Assembly (NCBI GenBank): GCA_018647765.1
Contig: JABGSN010000007.1
Coordinates: 1-52,095 of the forward strand
Source of the DNA: Oceanospirillaceae bacterium
Lineage (GTDB): Bacteria > Pseudomonadota > Gammaproteobacteria > Pseudomonadales > Balneatricaceae
Direction: 5' to 3'
DNA: 52,095 bases
Both the position numbers and the translations under genes were made by a program. Below, piece after piece: positions 42,996-52,038 of this stretch (positions are counted from its first letter, which is position 1; each line of letters begins with the position of its first letter). The notes under the pieces are model-generated. The model was not told the DNA's origin and did no database searches. It worked only from the letters and a program-made list of their open reading frames with translations.

Positions 42996-43719
42996 TGAGC
43001 AACACTGTGGTGCTGCCAGTAGTCTGGTTATTCGACAGCTAGAGCGCCAAGACTACGCCCAAAGTTGGCAGGCAATGCAGGACTTCACCAACCAACGTAG
43101 CGCTGCATCAATAGATGAAGTGTGGTTGATGCAGCACCCGCCGGTGTTCACCCAAGGCCAGGCGGGCAAAGCCGCACATATATTGAATGCAGGCACTATT
43201 CCCGTAGTGCAATCCGACCGTGGCGGGCAAGTTACCTACCACGGCCCCGGGCAATTAATGATGTATGTGTTGTTAGATTTAAAACGCCTCGGCATCGGTG
43301 TTAGACGCTTGGTTACCCTCTTGGAGCAGGCCCTTATTGATTGCCTAAGCCGTTTTGGCATTAGCGCTCAAGCAGACCCTAAAGCGCCTGGGGTGTATGT
43401 GCATGGCAGTAAAATAGCCTCGTTGGGCCTTCGGGTTCGAAAAGGCTGTAGTTTTCATGGTTTGGCACTCAATGTAGATATGGACTTAGCCCCCTTCGAC
43501 CGTATTAACCCCTGTGGTTACCCGGGCCTGAAAATGGTGCAGATGAGCGACTTGGCAGACGTTACAGCAGATGGGTTTAATCTAGACCAAGTGGCACAGG
43601 TGTTGAGCCAGAGTTTAGTTGAACAATTGCATTACAATATAGTGAATTATACCCAACAGGCTTGGGCTTCAAATAACCCCAATATGGCAAGTGATTATGA
43701 CCAAACCCTACAAAGCTGA
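42985..43719 (+). CDS. lipB: Octanoyltransferase LipB
   Basis: Moves octanoate from acyl carrier protein to the lipoyl domains of pyruvate and related dehydrogenases. [14 protein letters not shown], the catalytic lysine K143 ([14 protein letters not shown]) and the catalytic cysteine C177 (NPCGYPGL) are present. The start is uncertain: I choose TTG 42985 because AAGGTG precedes it closely, while GTG 42970 would lie deeper in ybeD. Its 3' end overlaps the start of lipA by about 23 bases. Confidence 0.93.
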   Translation: MFSDEQHCGAASSLVIRQLERQDYAQSWQAMQDFTNQRSAASIDEVWLMQHPPVFTQGQAGKAAHILNAGTIPVVQSDRGGQVTYHGPGQLMMYVLLDLKRLGIGVRRLVTLLEQALIDCLSRFGISAQADPKAPGVYVHGSKIASLGLRVRKGCSFHGLALNVDMDLAPFDRINPCGYPGLKMVQMSDLADVTADGFNLDQVAQVLSQSLVEQLHYNIVNYTQQAWASNNPNMASDYDQTLQS

Positions 43720-44653
43720 AGCCGGTGTTAAGTTACGCGGCGCAGACAAAGTAGCACGGATCCCAATTAAAGTGATACCTACGGAAAAAATGCCCCGTAA
43801 ACCAGACTGGTTGCGGATTAAAGTGGTGAGCTCGCCGGAAGTTAACCGTATTAAGGCTAAACTGAGAGAACATAAGCTAGCCTCCGTGTGTGAGGAGGCC
43901 AACTGTCCCAACCTTGGGGAGTGCTTTAGCCAAGGCACCGCAACCTTTATGATTATGGGCGAAATTTGCACTCGCCGCTGTCCTTTTTGTGACGTTGCCC
44001 ATGGTCGACCGAACCCACTGTCCGTAGACGAGCCCAAAGAGTTGGCTACTGCAGTAGCCGATATGGCGTTAAAGTATGTGGTAGTGACGTCGGTCGATAG
44101 AGATGATTTACGCGACGGTGGCGCACAACACTTTGCCGATTGTATTGCCGCTATTAATGAACGTACACCGGCCACTCAAGTAGAAGTACTAGTGCCTGAT
44201 TTTCGCGGGCGTATGGACATTGCTCTAGATATTCTTCAACAAACACCGCCTCATGTATTTAATCACAATTTAGAGTCGATTCCTCGGTTGTACAAAAAAA
44301 TTAGGCCCGGCTCCGATTATGCTTGGTCCTTGCAGTTGTTAGAAAAATACAAACAGCGTTGTCCAGATGTGTTAACTAAGTCTGGCCTGATGCTAGGTTT
44401 GGGTGAGACCAATGAAGAAGTACTTCAAGTATTACAAGACTTAAGAGACCATGGGGTGGATATGTTAACCCTAGGGCAGTACTTGCAACCCAGCCTTAAT
44501 CACCTGCCAGTAGACCGCTTTGTACCGCCTGCCGAGTTTGACCAATTAGGTGAAGCAGCCAAGGCTATGGGGTTTAAACACGTTGCCAGTGGGCCGCTCG
44601 TGCGATCTTCTTATCATGCCGATTTACAAGCCAAGGGTGAAGTGATAAGTTGA
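43697..44653 (+). CDS. lipA: Lipoyl synthase
   Basis: A radical-SAM enzyme that inserts two sulfur atoms into the octanoyl chain. Both iron-sulfur motifs are intact: [12 protein letters not shown] for the auxiliary cluster and CTRRCPFC for the SAM cluster. I use ATG 43697, six bases after an in-frame GTG. 318 residues, normal length. It follows lipB with overlap and ends the dacA-ybeD-lipB-lipA unit. Confidence 0.96.
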   Translation: MTKPYKAEAGVKLRGADKVARIPIKVIPTEKMPRKPDWLRIKVVSSPEVNRIKAKLREHKLASVCEEANCPNLGECFSQGTATFMIMGEICTRRCPFCDVAHGRPNPLSVDEPKELATAVADMALKYVVVTSVDRDDLRDGGAQHFADCIAAINERTPATQVEVLVPDFRGRMDIALDILQQTPPHVFNHNLESIPRLYKKIRPGSDYAWSLQLLEKYKQRCPDVLTKSGLMLGLGETNEEVLQVLQDLRDHGVDMLTLGQYLQPSLNHLPVDRFVPPAEFDQLGEAAKAMGFKHVASGPLVRSSYHADLQAKGEVIS

Positions 44654-44730
44654 GGTTTAATAATTATATTATCAAACCCTTTTCTGAAGATGAGTTGTGG
44701 CAGGTGATTTCAAGTACAGACCGCTTTTAA
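44653..44730 (+). pseudogene. C-terminal remnant of a response-regulator receiver domain
   Basis: The frame beginning on the last base of the lipA stop reads 25 codons to a TAA, with YIIKPFSEDELWQVISS in the middle. This matches the end of a CheY-like receiver domain, where the invariant lysine is followed by Pro, and resembles GFVGKPFSEEEFVQVVS of the intact regulator 30 bp downstream. There is no start codon and no phosphorylation site, and the frame differs from that of lipA. I read it as the remains of a second, older regulator gene left by deletion. Confidence 0.7.
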
Positions 44731-44760
44731 ACTATTCCATAGAAGACAGGATCAATTGCA

Positions 44761-45129
44761 ATGAAGTCTCAAGTGTTGCTCGTTGAAGATGATGAAATGT
44801 GCCAAGAGATTGTGGCTGAGTTTTTATCTGAATTAAACGTCGACGTAACGGTGGTTGGCGATGGAATACAAGCCCTATCCGCCCTTGAAACACATTATTT
44901 TGATGTGATACTCATGGATATCATGATGCCCCATATGGATGGCATTGAGGCCACTACCAAGATCAGAGCCTTGGCCGACACAGGCAAAGCAAAAACCCCC
45001 GTGGTTGCAATTACCGCCCGTAACCCAGACACCGATCAAGAGGTATGGTTTGCAGTTGGCGTTAATGGCTTTGTTGGTAAACCGTTTTCCGAAGAAGAAT
45101 TTGTCCAAGTGGTTAGCCCCTATATTTAA
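44761..45129 (+). CDS. Stand-alone CheY-like response regulator
   Basis: A 122-residue receiver domain with no output domain. The acidic pair in VEDDE, the phospho-acceptor D53 (VILMDIMMPHMDG), T85 (VVAITARN) and K107 (GKPFSEEEF) are all in place, so it should be phosphorylatable. No histidine kinase is in the window, so its partner and target are unknown. A truncated relative lies just upstream (44653-44730). It is 27 bp before the saccharopine-dehydrogenase-like gene, which may or may not be co-transcribed. Confidence 0.92.
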   Translation: MKSQVLLVEDDEMCQEIVAEFLSELNVDVTVVGDGIQALSALETHYFDVILMDIMMPHMDGIEATTKIRALADTGKAKTPVVAITARNPDTDQEVWFAVGVNGFVGKPFSEEEFVQVVSPYI

Positions 45130-45156
45130 TAGACGATAACAAACGAAGAGGTAGTC

Positions 45157-46320
45157 GTGGCAATAGTACATTGGTTAGGCGCGGGTTTGTCCAGTGCACC
45201 AGGCATTGAACGGTTGATTAATAACGGTACCGAGCTTTGGTTATGGAACCGCACCGTGAGTAAAGCTCAGGCGGTTATCGTACACTTAGAAGGCACGTGC
45301 CAAGCCCGTACTTTGGATTGGCAACAGCTGGAAAACCATGTGAGTCGGGGAGACATCGTTGTGTCTATGCTGCCGGGCACCTTTCATGTACAGGCTGCTG
45401 AGTTGGCATTGAATAAAAAAGCCCACTTTGTGTCCAGCAGTTATTTATCGCCAGCCATGTTGGAACTAGATGAGCGAGCACAAAAATTAGGACTGTGTTT
45501 GGTCAATGAAGTGGGTTTAGATCCCGGTATTGATCATTTGTTGGCCTACGCATTGCTTAACGATTACCGTGATTCTGCTGCCTATGCCGCCAATAATCGC
45601 ATTGAGTTTCGCTCCTTTTGTGGCGGTTTGCCAGCCGAAGAAAATGACTTCAAATACAAGTTTTCTTGGTCACCTTTAGGCGTGCTTAACGCATTACGTA
45701 CGCCGGCCCAGTGGATAGATGACGCACAAGTGAAAACCAGCCCTAAACCTTGGCATGCTATGTGCAATTACACCATGCCCTTGAGTGAAAGTTATAGCCC
45801 CACCTTTGAGTCCATTCCTAACCGAGACTCGTTGCCGTTTATGGCTCAATACGGCTTTGACCCGCAATGGACTGTGGATATATTTATCCGCGGTTCGCTG
45901 CGTTTGCAGGGTTGGGCGGAGGCCTGGAAAGATGTATTTAGCTTGATAGAGTCGGGTGATAACGCCGACATTGAAGCTCAATTGGCCGCCAAGTCAGATG
46001 AATTATGGCAACAACACGCCTTTAAAGACGGCGAACAAGATCGTGTGGTGTTGTATGTGGAACTGTTGGCCAAAGATGAAGATACCGGTGCAACCATTTG
46101 GCGAGAAAGTTATTCAATGGATGCCTTTGGCAACGACAAAGGCAGTGCTATGGCGCGTTTAGTATCGACCACAGTGAGCCTTGCGGTAGATGCCGTATTG
46201 CAAGAGCGTATTGCAGCTGGGGTGAGTGCGGCGCCTCAAGAAATGGATTTGGTAAACGATTGGTTGGTGTATTTGAATGATCACCACGAGAATATCCAAC
46301 ACCTCAATCATATGGAATGA
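45157..46320 (+). CDS. Saccharopine dehydrogenase-like protein
   Basis: A 387-residue protein with an N-terminal Rossmann fold (HWLGAGLSSAPGIERL, WLWNRTVSKAQAV, then VVSMLPGTFH) and a C-terminal part with NEVGLDPGIDHLLA and SFCGGLPAEEND, the saccharopine dehydrogenase pattern. Such enzymes reversibly join or split lysine and glutamate through a secondary amine; related ones act in carboxynorspermidine synthesis. The nucleotide loop GAGLSSAP departs from the usual GxGxxG. GTG start. It overlaps the FAD oxidoreductase gene by 4 bases (ATGA), so the two very probably act together, perhaps in lysine or D-amino acid breakdown. Confidence 0.82.
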   Translation: MAIVHWLGAGLSSAPGIERLINNGTELWLWNRTVSKAQAVIVHLEGTCQARTLDWQQLENHVSRGDIVVSMLPGTFHVQAAELALNKKAHFVSSSYLSPAMLELDERAQKLGLCLVNEVGLDPGIDHLLAYALLNDYRDSAAYAANNRIEFRSFCGGLPAEENDFKYKFSWSPLGVLNALRTPAQWIDDAQVKTSPKPWHAMCNYTMPLSESYSPTFESIPNRDSLPFMAQYGFDPQWTVDIFIRGSLRLQGWAEAWKDVFSLIESGDNADIEAQLAAKSDELWQQHAFKDGEQDRVVLYVELLAKDEDTGATIWRESYSMDAFGNDKGSAMARLVSTTVSLAVDAVLQERIAAGVSAAPQEMDLVNDWLVYLNDHHENIQHLNHME

Positions 46321-47573
46321 CGCGCATGCGAGCTAACCAAACTGCCATTGTGGTGGGTGCGGGTATGGTGGGCTTGTGTTGTGCATATGCATTACACTTG
46401 CGCGGCATCAAAGTGACCGTGGTTGATCGCGACATTGAGGGTGACAAAACCTCCTATGGCAATGCCGGCGCTTTAGCCATTAGCGAGTGTGTGCCCCACA
46501 GCCTGCCGGGCCAAATCTGGTCCATCCCCAAATGGTTGTTAGACCCTATGGGACCTTTGTCCCTAAGGCCGGCACATATGCCGTCATTTATGCCGTGGAT
46601 ACTGTCGTACCTTGGTCATAGCCGCAAGCGTCAAGTCACCCACATTGCAGACGCGTTACACGCTATCAATGAGCGGGTGAGTGCTGATTATGACCCTATG
46701 TTACACGCCATTGGTTATGCCGATAAAGTACACGACAAAGGCTGTATACGAGTATACGACAGCTACAAAAGCTTTAAAAAAAATGCGCTAGAATGGCGTA
46801 TACGTAAACAACATGGCCAAGATTACGAGCTGTTAGGCGAAAATGACTTACGTCGTATGGCGCCAGCCATTGGTAAGGTCAAGCAGTTTGGTGTGTTTCA
46901 ACCGCAATGGCGCATTATGGATGACCCGAAGGGTTTAGTGGGTTGCTTGAGGCACTGGTTGTTAGCGCAGGGCGTGACTATGGTCAACGCCAACGTTGAT
47001 GCCTTGGTTTGCGCCCAAAGTAGTGTGGTAGGCGTTACTACTAGCCTAGGTGTTATCAACGCCGATATGACCATAGTGGCTGCAGGAGCTTGGTCTAAGG
47101 CGTTGGCTAAACAAGTGGGGGAACCCTGTTTGCTTGAGTCTGAGCGAGGCTATAATACCACCTTGCCTAACCCCAACATTAGCTTAAAACACGAATTGCT
47201 ATTTGCTGAAGAAATGTTTGTGGTTTCGCCGTTGGCGATTGGATTGCGGGTAGGGGGGGCATCAGAATTTGCCGGCCTTAAGGCGGCGCCCAATTATCAA
47301 CGAAGTGACAATTTGTTACGTTTAGCGAAGCGCTATTTGCCAGATCTTAATACCGAAGGCGGCATTCAATGGGTGGGCCATCGGCCGTCTACCCCGGACT
47401 CATTACCGGTATTAGGTCCGTCTGTTAAGTGGCAAGGTTTATGTTACGCCTTTGGCCACTCTCATTTAGGTATGACCCAAGCGGCTAGTAGTGGGCAAAT
47501 GTTAGCCGAAGTGCTAATGCAGCCTGAGTTAAACACGGATTTGAGTGCTTATAGTATTGGCCGGTTTAGCTAG
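46317..47573 (+). CDS. FAD-dependent D-amino-acid dehydrogenase-like oxidoreductase
   Basis: A 418-residue DAO-superfamily flavoprotein. The FAD loop is VVGAGMVGLCCAYAL, followed by VDRD; GNAGALAISECVPHSLPG resembles the DadA subfamily, and the end carries the GHRPSTPDSLPVLGPS and GHSHLGMT motifs of D-amino-acid and hydroxyproline dehydrogenases. Such enzymes oxidise D-amino acids to keto acids, passing electrons to quinones. Substrate not known here. It is coupled to the saccharopine-dehydrogenase-like gene and converges on holA with an 8-base overlap of the coding ends. Confidence 0.85.
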   Translation: MTRMRANQTAIVVGAGMVGLCCAYALHLRGIKVTVVDRDIEGDKTSYGNAGALAISECVPHSLPGQIWSIPKWLLDPMGPLSLRPAHMPSFMPWILSYLGHSRKRQVTHIADALHAINERVSADYDPMLHAIGYADKVHDKGCIRVYDSYKSFKKNALEWRIRKQHGQDYELLGENDLRRMAPAIGKVKQFGVFQPQWRIMDDPKGLVGCLRHWLLAQGVTMVNANVDALVCAQSSVVGVTTSLGVINADMTIVAAGAWSKALAKQVGEPCLLESERGYNTTLPNPNISLKHELLFAEEMFVVSPLAIGLRVGGASEFAGLKAAPNYQRSDNLLRLAKRYLPDLNTEGGIQWVGHRPSTPDSLPVLGPSVKWQGLCYAFGHSHLGMTQAASSGQMLAEVLMQPELNTDLSAYSIGRFS

Positions 47574-48579
47574 TCAAACCAATGTCTGTGCCGGCTAGGC
47601 ACAGGGTGAGCTGGCCTACTAAATCCCACACGTTAGCCGTACCTACACCTTTGATACTTTGATCAATTTGTTGGCATTGGTGCAGCATTTTAGCGAGGCT
47701 CTGGTTGTTGTGTTGTTGCGCCGCATGGCGCAAACAGGCTTTACGTTTTTCCCACACCCGTTCTTGGCGCAAGCCTGCTTCAATGCCCTGATCATGGTTA
47801 ATGAGCTTGTGCAGTAAACGAATTTCACGGCTTAACACCCACAGCATGGCCATGGCGTCGGTGCCTTCTTCGCGCAATCCATAAAGCATGGTTAAGCTAC
47901 GCTCGGGGGCGCCACCAAGTGCGGTGTCGACCAGTTGAAAACTACTGTATCTGGCATGCCCACCCACATCACTGGCAATGTCGTCGGCGCTGATCTGTTT
48001 GTTGGGCCCTTGCAGGGTGAATTTCTCGAGCTCTTGGGCCGTGGCTAATAGATTGCCTTCGGTACGTTGCACCAGTAATTGGCTGGCATCATCGGTAATG
48101 CTTAGATTGAGAGACTGCGCCCGTTTCTGTACCCAACGCGTCATTTGAGGTACTTCTAGCGGGTAGATAGGGATACAAACCCCAGCCTTTTCTAGGGCTT
48201 TAAACCACTTGCCTTTTTGGCCGCTGCTGTCTATCTTGCCACTGCTAATGAGTATTAGGTTGTCTGGGTTAGGCTCGGCCACCAGCTGTACCAGGGCGGC
48301 GGAGCCTTCTTTGCCAGGTTTACCGCTGGGCATGCGTATTTCAATAATCTTGCGGCTGGAAAACAGTGACATGGTTTGATCGGCGGCGTTAATTTGTTGC
48401 CAATCAAAGCGCCCTTCGACGTGAAATAAATCGCGCTCTAAAAACGCCTGCTGACGTGCTTGTTGGCGAATGGCGTCACATTTCTCCTGTTGCAATAACG
48501 GCTCGTCACCAAACACCAAATAGCAGGCGGCTAAACCTTGGCTTAAATGCTGCTCAAGTTGATCAGGTTTAATACGCAT
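47566..48579 (-). CDS. holA: DNA polymerase III, delta subunit
   Basis: The clamp-loader subunit that opens the beta sliding clamp. The 337-residue product begins MRIKPDQLEQHL and has CYLVFGDEPLLQQEKCDAIR and the AAA+-like LISSGK region, with a C-terminal helical collar domain, all typical of HolA. It lies 5 bp after lptE, in the leuS-lptE-holA order seen across gammaproteobacteria. Confidence 0.95.
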   Translation of the reverse strand: MRIKPDQLEQHLSQGLAACYLVFGDEPLLQQEKCDAIRQQARQQAFLERDLFHVEGRFDWQQINAADQTMSLFSSRKIIEIRMPSGKPGKEGSAALVQLVAEPNPDNLILISSGKIDSSGQKGKWFKALEKAGVCIPIYPLEVPQMTRWVQKRAQSLNLSITDDASQLLVQRTEGNLLATAQELEKFTLQGPNKQISADDIASDVGGHARYSSFQLVDTALGGAPERSLTMLYGLREEGTDAMAMLWVLSREIRLLHKLINHDQGIEAGLRQERVWEKRKACLRHAAQQHNNQSLAKMLHQCQQIDQSIKGVGTANVWDLVGQLTLCLAGTDIGLTS

Positions 48580-48584
48580 GGAGG

Positions 48585-49115
48585 TTATTGTTGCCGGCTC
48601 AACTGACGCATTACACGGCTAGCGAGTTGGCGGTACAGCAAGGCCCAGCTGTCGGCTTCGATGCGTTGGTTAACCGTGGCTTGGACACCGCTCAAGTCAA
48701 CATCTGTACTCACCGATAATCGCAGGCCTGAGGGGTCTGTGTGGGAGGCGTTGTCGGCGCTTTGATACAGGTAGCGCGTGGTCAACGTGTAACGCCATAC
48801 GGTAACGTCGCTGTTTTGATCCAAAATAAGCTCGGCGCGGTTTTTTGTTGTCTGGATTAAGCTCAGCTGAGGTCGCAATAGCGGCTGCGTTTTGAGTGCC
48901 TCGAGTGACTCAACCTCAACCTGCTGTTGGGCCAATAAGGCAGCCACTTGGGCACCTAACTGGCTATCATTAGCGTACACACTTAGCGTAGCAGGGTAGG
49001 CTGCTTGGCTCTGCCCTTGCAGGTGAAACCCGCAGCTGCCCAGCAGTAAACTAATACACATCAAGGCAAACTTAAAGGCCAGTTTAGGTTGGAGCGGAGT
49101 GGCTATGGGTTTCAT
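48585..49115 (-). CDS. lptE: LPS-assembly lipoprotein LptE
   Basis: An outer-membrane lipoprotein that plugs the LptD barrel and helps place lipopolysaccharide on the cell surface. A long N-terminus leads to a signal peptide ending LLGSCGFHLQG, where the cysteine is lipidated and GFHLRG/GFHLQG is the LptE hallmark. 176 residues. It lies between leuS (13 bp) and holA (5 bp). Confidence 0.93.
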   Translation of the reverse strand: MKPIATPLQPKLAFKFALMCISLLLGSCGFHLQGQSQAAYPATLSVYANDSQLGAQVAALLAQQQVEVESLEALKTQPLLRPQLSLIQTTKNRAELILDQNSDVTVWRYTLTTRYLYQSADNASHTDPSGLRLSVSTDVDLSGVQATVNQRIEADSWALLYRQLASRVMRQLSRQQ

Positions 49116-49128
49116 CTATACGGCTCGC

Positions 49129-51720
49129 TTAGCTAACCACAATGTTAACTAGTTTGTTGGGTACAATAATGACTTTACGGACCGCTTTATCGGTAATATA
49201 GCTTTGCACTTTGTCGTCGGCTAATGCCAATTGCTGAATCGTGTCGCGGTCAGTGTTGGCATCAATGCTTATTTTGCTACGCAACTTGCCGTTCACCTGA
49301 ATCATCATATCGATGTTAGATTTTACCAGCGCCTGGGTATCTACTTCTGGCCATGGGGTTTGTAAAATATCTTCGGTGCCTTCAAAGGCCTGCCATAAGC
49401 TATGGCATAAGTGCGGCGTAAACGGCGACAGTAGCAATACAGACGTGCGAAGGCTCTCTGCACGTACGGCTAAACCCTGTTCCGAACTATCATCAAACTT
49501 GGAGGTCGCATTGCTGAGCTCCATAATAGCTGCAATGGCGGTATTGAATGTGTTGCGGCGATCGATGTCGTCACTCACCTTGTCAATGGTTTCATGGGTT
49601 TTACGACGCATGTCCTGTTGCTTTTGGTTGAGCTTAGTCACATCTAAGGCCGGCGCAGTTGGCCCAGCTAAGTGTTGTTGTACTTGTTTCCAAAAGCGCT
49701 TAATGAACCGTTGCGAGCCTTCAAGACCTGCGTCGGACCACTCCAATGACTGCTCTGGGGGTGCAGCAAACATGGTGAATAAACGCACCGCATCTGCACC
49801 GTACTGGTCAATCATGGTTTGTGGGTCAATGCCGTTGTTTTTTGACTTAGACATCTTGCCCATGCCGTCGTACATGACTATCGAACCATCGGACTTTTTA
49901 ATGGCACCGGTAATGCGGCCCTTGTCATCAATCACAGGCTCAACATCTAACGGAGAAATCCAATCTTGGCCGCCTTTGGCGTCTTCTTGATAGTAAGTAT
50001 GGGCCAATACCATGCCTTGGCACAGTAGCTTTTTAAAGGGTTCGTCAGAGGAGACTAAGCCCATGTCGCGCATTAACTTATGGAAAAATCGTGAGTACAG
50101 TAAGTGCAAAATAGCGTGCTCAATACCACCTACATATTGATCCACAGGGGCCCAGTAGTCAGCGGAACCAGGCGCTAACATGCTCTCATGGTGATTAGCG
50201 CTTGTAAAACGCGCGTAATACCAAGACGACTCCATAAAGGTGTCGAAGGTGTCGGTTTCACGTTCGGCGGCGCCACCACACTTAGGACAGCTGGTATTAA
50301 TGAACGACGCCATCTTCTTAATAGGAGAGCCACTGCCATCAAATTCAACTTCGGTAGGCAATACCACGGGCAGCTGGTCTTCAGGCACTGGCAATGCACC
50401 ACAGGTGTCGCAGTTGATCACTGGAATAGGTGCGCCCCAATAACGTTGGCGCGAGACACCCCAGTCGCGTAAGCGATAGTTAGTGGTCACTTTGCCTTTA
50501 CCTTGCTGGTCTAGTTCTGCGGCAATGGCATCAAAGGCGAGTTGGAACTCCATGTCGTCAAACACGCCCGAGTTAATGAGCAAACCTTTGTCGGTGTAAG
50601 CCGCTTGGCTCACATCCGCGTCAATAGACTCGTCGGCGGGGCGAATCACTTGTTGGATGTTAAGACCGTATTTAGTAGCAAATTCCCAGTCCCGCTGGTC
50701 GTGTCCAGGCACTGACATCACCGCACCAGAGCCATAGTCCATCAATACAAAGTTGGCAGCCCACACAGGTACGGGCTGGCCGGTAAGGGGGTGAATAGCG
50801 CTAAAGCCTGTGTCCATGCCTAGCTTTTCCATGGTGGCCATATCCGCTTCGGCCACTTTCATGTTTTTGCAGCTATCGATAAACTCACCCATGGTAGGGT
50901 TGCTCAGTGCAGCCTTTAATGCCAGTGGGTGCTGTGGTGCAACCGCTACATATGTGACGCCCATTAACGTATCTGGGCGCGTGGTGAATACGTCTAAGGT
51001 ACCGTAATCGGCAACATCAAAACTCAGTTCAACCCCTTGTGAGCGGCCAATCCAATTACGCTGCATGGTGCGCACTTGTTCGGGCCAATCGTCTAATTGG
51101 TCAAGGTCATCAAGTAGCTGATCGGCATAGTCGGTGATCTTAAGGAACCACTGTGGGATCTCTTTGCGCTCGACTAAAGCACCAGAGCGCCAGCCACGGC
51201 CGTCAATCACTTGCTCGTTGGCCAATACGGTTTGGTCAACGGGGTCCCAGTTAACCACGGCATTCTTTTTGTAAACTAAGCCTTTGTCGAGTAGCTTGGT
51301 GAAAAACCACTGTTCCCAGCGATAATAAGACGGTTCACAGGTCGTTAATTCGCGGCTCCAATCGTAACCAAAACCCATGCGCTTGAGCTGGTCGCGCATG
51401 TAGGCAATGTTTTCGTGAGTCCACTGGGCCGGAGGCACATTGTTTTTCATAGCCGCATTTTCTGCGGGCAGGCCAAACGCGTCCCAACCCATGGGTTGCA
51501 ACACGTTTTTACCTTGCATGCGCTGGAAGCGCGAAATCACGTCGCCAATGGTGTAATTGCGCACATGGCCCATGTGTAGTCGACCACTGGGGTATGGGAA
51601 CATAGACAGGCAGTAGTACTTTTCTTGGCCTGGCTTGTCGGTGGCAACAAAGCTGTTGTTGTGTTCCCAAAAGGCTTGAATCTGCGGTTCGATATCTTGT
51701 GCGTGGTATTGTTCGTTCAT
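49129..51720 (-). CDS. leuS: Leucyl-tRNA synthetase
   Basis: Charges tRNA-Leu. The 863-residue class I synthetase contains the HIGH-type motif in [19 protein letters not shown], the CP1 editing domain ([14 protein letters not shown], about residues 240-410), a zinc-ribbon-like CDTCG / CPKCGG pair (about 445-500) and KMSKSKNNG. It is complete. It is first in leuS-lptE-holA and diverges from tRNA-Arg. The 241-bp gap upstream contains a long inverted repeat. Confidence 0.98.
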   Translation of the reverse strand: MNEQYHAQDIEPQIQAFWEHNNSFVATDKPGQEKYYCLSMFPYPSGRLHMGHVRNYTIGDVISRFQRMQGKNVLQPMGWDAFGLPAENAAMKNNVPPAQWTHENIAYMRDQLKRMGFGYDWSRELTTCEPSYYRWEQWFFTKLLDKGLVYKKNAVVNWDPVDQTVLANEQVIDGRGWRSGALVERKEIPQWFLKITDYADQLLDDLDQLDDWPEQVRTMQRNWIGRSQGVELSFDVADYGTLDVFTTRPDTLMGVTYVAVAPQHPLALKAALSNPTMGEFIDSCKNMKVAEADMATMEKLGMDTGFSAIHPLTGQPVPVWAANFVLMDYGSGAVMSVPGHDQRDWEFATKYGLNIQQVIRPADESIDADVSQAAYTDKGLLINSGVFDDMEFQLAFDAIAAELDQQGKGKVTTNYRLRDWGVSRQRYWGAPIPVINCDTCGALPVPEDQLPVVLPTEVEFDGSGSPIKKMASFINTSCPKCGGAAERETDTFDTFMESSWYYARFTSANHHESMLAPGSADYWAPVDQYVGGIEHAILHLLYSRFFHKLMRDMGLVSSDEPFKKLLCQGMVLAHTYYQEDAKGGQDWISPLDVEPVIDDKGRITGAIKKSDGSIVMYDGMGKMSKSKNNGIDPQTMIDQYGADAVRLFTMFAAPPEQSLEWSDAGLEGSQRFIKRFWKQVQQHLAGPTAPALDVTKLNQKQQDMRRKTHETIDKVSDDIDRRNTFNTAIAAIMELSNATSKFDDSSEQGLAVRAESLRTSVLLLSPFTPHLCHSLWQAFEGTEDILQTPWPEVDTQALVKSNIDMMIQVNGKLRSKISIDANTDRDTIQQLALADDKVQSYITDKAVRKVIIVPNKLVNIVVS

Positions 51721-51818
51721 GGCTGCCAGTGAATTAATGCTAGAAATAAAATCGGTTCACATAATACCATTAGAGCGGTGTTAACCGGTAGTTTAGGCGG
51801 CAAATAGTTGCTGGTTTT

Positions 51819-51882
51819 TTGAGGCTTGATTAATCACAATAAACTCAAATAAATGAATTTATTGTGATTAATCAAGCCTCAA
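51819..51882. repeat. Perfect 25-bp inverted repeat between leuS and tRNA-Arg
   Basis: Bases 51819-51843 and 51858-51882 are exact reverse complements, separated by 14 bases. Each arm also contains the self-palindrome TGATTAATCA (51827-51836 and 51865-51874). A run of T precedes the left arm, but neither strand has a T run after the stem, so this is not a normal Rho-independent terminator. It ends 3 bp before the -35 box of tRNA-Arg. It could be a double binding site, a cruciform or the remnant of a small mobile element. Confidence 0.85.
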
Positions 51883-51885
51883 CGG

Positions 51886-51914
51886 TTGAATTATTAGTTT
51901 ACTGCCGTTACAAT
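51886..51914 (+). promoter_or_regulatory. Promoter of tRNA-Arg with GC-rich discriminator
   Basis: TTGAAT (51886-51891) and TACAAT (51909-51914) are 17 bp apart. The bases after the -10 (GCGCCTCCC) are the GC-rich discriminator typical of promoters shut down by ppGpp in the stringent response, as expected for stable RNA genes. Confidence 0.8.
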
Positions 51915-51961
51915 GCGCCTCCCTTCTACGGCACTCGCTGATTTTGTTTAGAAGGTATAGC

Positions 51962-52038
51962 GCGCCCGTAGCTCAGCTGGATAGAGTACTCGGCTACGAA
52001 CCGAGCGGTCAGAGGTTCGAATCCTCTCGGGCGCGCCA
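51962..52038 (+). tRNA. tRNA-Arg (anticodon ACG)
   Basis: The acceptor GCGCCCG pairs with CGGGCGC, the anticodon stem CTCGG/CCGAG encloses CTACGAA (anticodon ACG, read as ICG after editing by TadA), and the T arm AGAGG/CCTCT encloses TTCGAAT. CCA is encoded at 52036-52038. 77 bases. T-rich sequence follows but I see no clear hairpin before the window ends. Confidence 0.97.

Noticed and set aside
43708-44175. 155-codon open frame on the minus strand
   Set aside because: Antisense to lipA, no recognisable domain and no ribosome binding site.
49313-49990. 225-codon open frame on the plus strand
   Set aside because: It lies wholly antisense to leuS, and the composition (rich in Ser, Cys and Arg) is that of a shadow frame.
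51819-51882. Long inverted repeat read as a Rho-independent terminator
   Set aside because: Neither strand has a T run after the stem, and both flanking genes point away from it.
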